Part shown: positions 61,770-64,000 of the stretch, piece by piece | How the letters are laid out: each line of letters opens with the position of its first letter | How positions within the stretch are numbered: position 1 is the stretch's first letter | NCBI RefSeq assembly: GCF_011299615.1 | Contig: NZ_CP049861.1 | Coordinates: forward strand, 992,001-1,056,000 | Direction: 5' to 3' | From: Erysipelothrix sp. HDW6C | GTDB lineage: Bacteria > Bacillota_I > Bacilli_A > Erysipelotrichales > Erysipelotrichaceae | DNA: 64,000 nucleotides | Position numbers and translations under genes: made by a program | Notes under the pieces: generated by a model | What the model saw: the letters and a program-made list of their open reading frames with translations, nothing else | Told to the model about the DNA's origin: nothing | Databases searched by the model: none

Positions 61770-62210
61770 ATGAGTATACGAAAAGCGGTGGTCAATGATG
61801 CACCACGAATTCATGAATTATTAGTACAAATAGCCAATTGGCATCACGAACTGTATCCAGAGTATTTTGACGATGGACGGGCAAAATATACAGTAGGAGA
61901 AATTGAATCATTAATTGATGAACTGCATATTGTAATGTTTGTTTATGAGCATGAATCAACAATTGAAGGCTATTGCATTGGTTGGTATGAGGATGATATT
62001 TTCTTTGTCGATGATCTTTGTGTCAATGAAGCACTGCGTGGTCAGCGAATTGGTCATCAACTCATGGAACATCTAGAACAAACGGTACACGCCAAAGAAA
62101 TTCGTTTGAATGTGTGGTTGCGCAATACCGCAGCTGTACGATTTTACGAAAGGGAAGGGTATACACCCTTGAAACAGGTACTCGTAAAAAAAGTAGGCAA
62201 CACGCATTAG
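61770..62210 (+). CDS. GNAT-family N-acetyltransferase
   Basis: A 146-residue single-domain GNAT: SIRKAVVNDAPRIHELLVQIANWHHELYPEYF, IEGYCIGWYEDDIFFVDDLCVNEALRGQRIGHQLMEHLEQ with acetyl-CoA motif RGQRIG, and LNVWLRNTAAVRFYEREGYTP. The substrate is unknown. It follows mgtC by 9 bases and is likely cotranscribed. Its stop overlaps the stop of the convergent glucosidase gene by 4 bases. Confidence 0.9.
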   Translation: MSIRKAVVNDAPRIHELLVQIANWHHELYPEYFDDGRAKYTVGEIESLIDELHIVMFVYEHESTIEGYCIGWYEDDIFFVDDLCVNEALRGQRIGHQLMEHLEQTVHAKEIRLNVWLRNTAAVRFYEREGYTPLKQVLVKKVGNTH

Positions 62211-62231
62211 AATGCGCGTCGTCTACTTTTT
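62185..62231. terminator. Shared terminator inside the 3' ends of two convergent genes
   Basis: AAAAAAGTAG (62186-62195) pairs with CTACTTTTTT (62222-62231), with an inner ACGCATT/AATGCGCGT hairpin. Both stop codons lie in the loop region and both directions have T runs. Confidence 0.72.
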
Positions 62232-63988
62232 TCTTTTATCTTAAAGATGTTGATTTCATATGGTTGCATAAGTGTCAGATGGTGGGTGTAATTTGAAAGG
62301 ATTGGCTGATAGTTTCCTGTTCTTTGGTGACGCTTGATGGCAAGATTTGAAAGGTTGGCCTGAATGAAAAAGGTCTCATTTCCAAGTTTGCGATAATATC
62401 CAAGATAGTGTTTCTCCTTAGGGTAAACAAAGGATGTTTCACCATAAATCATGGCATCGTTATCTTTTCGGAGTGCAATTAGCTGACGGTAGAAGCTAAG
62501 GATTGAGTGGGGATCGATGGATTGATCTTCGACATTGTATCGAACGCAATCATCATCGGAAAGAATCCACGGTGTATTCTGGGAGAATCCGCCGGTTGCA
62601 TTCCATTGGACGGGAGTCCGCGCATGATCGCGAGAACCAGCTAAAACAAGGTGGAATGCATCATGGTGACTCATGCCTTGATCAATGAGTTCGTGGTACT
62701 TATTGATCGATTCGACATCACGAAGATCATCAAGTGATCGAAACTGTTGGTTTACCATACCAATTTCCTGCCCTTGAAAGATGAATGGAGTCCCCTTAAG
62801 TGTCAATTGAATTCCTGCCAGTAGTTTACCCAGGACATCACGAAATAGCGGATTCGGATCGATTTTGGAAATCATGCGCGGGTTGTCGTGATTCTCATAA
62901 AAGAGTGACATCCAGTAGTGGTTGCCGTAATTATTTTGGTAATCCATAATGTAAGATTTGTAGTAGTTTAAGTCATAACGATATTCATTAAAGCGAACAT
63001 GTCCGGGTGTTTCGAGATGGTCAAAGTTGAAAACCATATCCAATTCCTCGCGATAGTCACCCGTTAACAGTTTTGCCATTTCCATACCAATTCCGGGGGT
63101 TTCACCCACAGAGAAGGCATTAAAAGGTTTAAAGGCCTCTTGATTGAGTTGATGCAGGTATGTGTGTAATTTCGGTCCATAGAAATATTGCTCAATACCT
63201 GTAAATTCCATCATCTCACCAATCAATGTACTGCCATTTGGAAGCACCTCGCGTTTTGAAATGTAATTTATCACATCAAGGCGGAAGCCATCGACGCCCA
63301 TTTCAAGCCACCATTTTACCATTGTGATGATATCTTGGCGCAAGTTGGAATTATCCCAATTGAGGTCCATTTGTTTTTTTGAAAATAGATGCATTCCCCA
63401 TAAGTCTTGCTCTGGATAGTAATTCCATGCCGATCCACTGAAAAATGAAGTCCAATTGTTCGGTGGGGTTCCATCGGTGTTTGGACGCAGAAAATAGTAA
63501 TCACGATAGGGTGAATGAGTATCTTCTAATGCCGACTGAAACCAAGGGTGTTCATCAGAGGTGTGGTTGACAACCAAATCCATGATGATGCGCATATCGC
63601 GTTTGTGTACTTCTTCGAGAAGTTTTTTGAAATCGTCAAGAGTACCAAAATCAGCCATGATATCGTGATAGTTGCGGATATCATATCCATTGTCGTCATT
63701 TGGAGAATCATAGATAGGAGATAACCAAAGAGCGTCAATGCCAAGAAACTTAAGGTAATCAAGTTTCGCAATAATACCATTAATATCGCCAATACCATCA
63801 CCGTTACTATCCATAAACGAGCGTGGATAAATTTGATAAAAGACGGCTTCTTTCCACCACTTTCTTTCAACTGCAATCACATCATTTCGTGGCTCAAGAT
63901 GCTCAGTATTAAGAAGTTCGAGTGCTTTTATAAAGAAATCGTCATCAACATTCTTACCGCCAATTTTTTTGAGCGTATTCAGTTTCAT
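62207..63988 (-). CDS. GH13 alpha-glucosidase (oligo-1,6-glucosidase type), 5' end uncertain
   Basis: The glycoside hydrolase 13 barrel is complete: WWKEAVFYQIYPRSFMDSNGDGIGDINGI, MDLVVNHTSDEHPWF, DGFRLDVINYIS (nucleophile Asp), FSVGETPG (acid Glu), ENHDNPRM (third Asp) and a small C-terminal beta domain. It hydrolyses alpha-1,6 or alpha-1,4 gluco-oligosaccharides inside the cell. Unusually, about 43 residues (MKLNTLKKIGGKNVDDDFFIKALELLNTEHLEP...) precede the normal start of such enzymes. The ATG at 63988 has no good SD and the frame stays open to the window edge, so the gene may extend further. Confidence 0.88.
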   Translation of the reverse strand: MKLNTLKKIGGKNVDDDFFIKALELLNTEHLEPRNDVIAVERKWWKEAVFYQIYPRSFMDSNGDGIGDINGIIAKLDYLKFLGIDALWLSPIYDSPNDDNGYDIRNYHDIMADFGTLDDFKKLLEEVHKRDMRIIMDLVVNHTSDEHPWFQSALEDTHSPYRDYYFLRPNTDGTPPNNWTSFFSGSAWNYYPEQDLWGMHLFSKKQMDLNWDNSNLRQDIITMVKWWLEMGVDGFRLDVINYISKREVLPNGSTLIGEMMEFTGIEQYFYGPKLHTYLHQLNQEAFKPFNAFSVGETPGIGMEMAKLLTGDYREELDMVFNFDHLETPGHVRFNEYRYDLNYYKSYIMDYQNNYGNHYWMSLFYENHDNPRMISKIDPNPLFRDVLGKLLAGIQLTLKGTPFIFQGQEIGMVNQQFRSLDDLRDVESINKYHELIDQGMSHHDAFHLVLAGSRDHARTPVQWNATGGFSQNTPWILSDDDCVRYNVEDQSIDPHSILSFYRQLIALRKDNDAMIYGETSFVYPKEKHYLGYYRKLGNETFFIQANLSNLAIKRHQRTGNYQPILSNYTHHLTLMQPYEINIFKIKEKSRRRAF

Positions 63989-64000
63989 ATTACCAACTAC

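Overview
The window is ordinary chromosome of a low-GC, fermentative Gram-positive bacterium. Shine-Dalgarno sites are strong (AGGAGG type), sigma-A promoters often carry an extended -10 (TGn), lipoproteins have Gram-positive lipoboxes, and the content (citrate lyase, biotin-domain-less oxaloacetate decarboxylase alpha, bifunctional AdhE, iron-sulfur serine dehydratase, no respiratory genes) points to a fermenter. The overall style, including LicD and many ABC/two-component modules, resembles Erysipelotrichia (Erysipelothrix-like). That placement is inference and would need 16S or core-gene checking. I see no tRNA or rRNA gene, insertion sequence, prophage or CRISPR array.

Layout. 1-3.5 kb is the end of a citrate fermentation operon (citF, citX, oadA). 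3.6-6.4 kb holds an Asp/Glu racemase-like gene and an ECF sigma/anti-sigma pair. 6.7-8.2 kb (minus) is citG plus a GntR regulator, probably the citrate regulator, with a palindromic operator upstream. 8.5-12.4 kb (minus) has a two-gene ABC exporter and a MetQ-MetI-MetN-type importer whose ATPase lacks the NIL domain. 12.6-18.9 kb: OsmC-like protein, aldose epimerase, a zinc-ribbon membrane protein, adhE with Rex-like sites, a GNAT enzyme and deoD. 18.9-20.3 kb: an orphan paralogue of the anti-sigma ectodomain. 20.3-23.4 kb: a candidate structured RNA, then copZ-copA with two cop boxes. 23.5-29.5 kb: a three-gene ABC exporter divergent from a NarL-type two-component system, a CxxC-less HMA-like protein and a MerR regulator.

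29.5-33.4 kb: an ASCH/PUA-like protein and the glycolytic operon pgk-tpiA-eno. 33.4-34.1 kb: a long intergenic region with a catabolite-control promoter and structured leader. 34.1-43.1 kb: a nucleoside import and pseudouridine/ribonucleoside breakdown locus (BMP lipoprotein, ABC ATPase, two permeases, nucleoside hydrolase, ribokinase, HTH-PfkB kinase, PsuG). 43.1-45.6 kb: a candidate RNA, a 26-codon ORF, then a guanine-type riboswitch ahead of a purine permease and xpt. Together with deoD this makes purine/nucleoside salvage a dominant theme.

45.7-48 kb: SIMPL protein and serine dehydratase, whose alpha subunit carries a single-base frameshift. 48-53.2 kb: an ABC exporter, an unrecognised ORF, LicD and a Y-family polymerase. 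53.2-56.2 kb: a CueP-type copper protein with a tiny His/Cys-rich exported protein, divergent from an OmpR-type two-component system whose sensor domain contains HMGHM. This is the best candidate for a little-described system here. 56.2-64 kb: VanZ-RDD fusion, HflX, RluF-type pseudouridine synthase, radical SAM protein, a membrane protein with two L7/L12-CTD-like repeats, MgtC, GNAT, and a GH13 alpha-glucosidase reaching the right edge.
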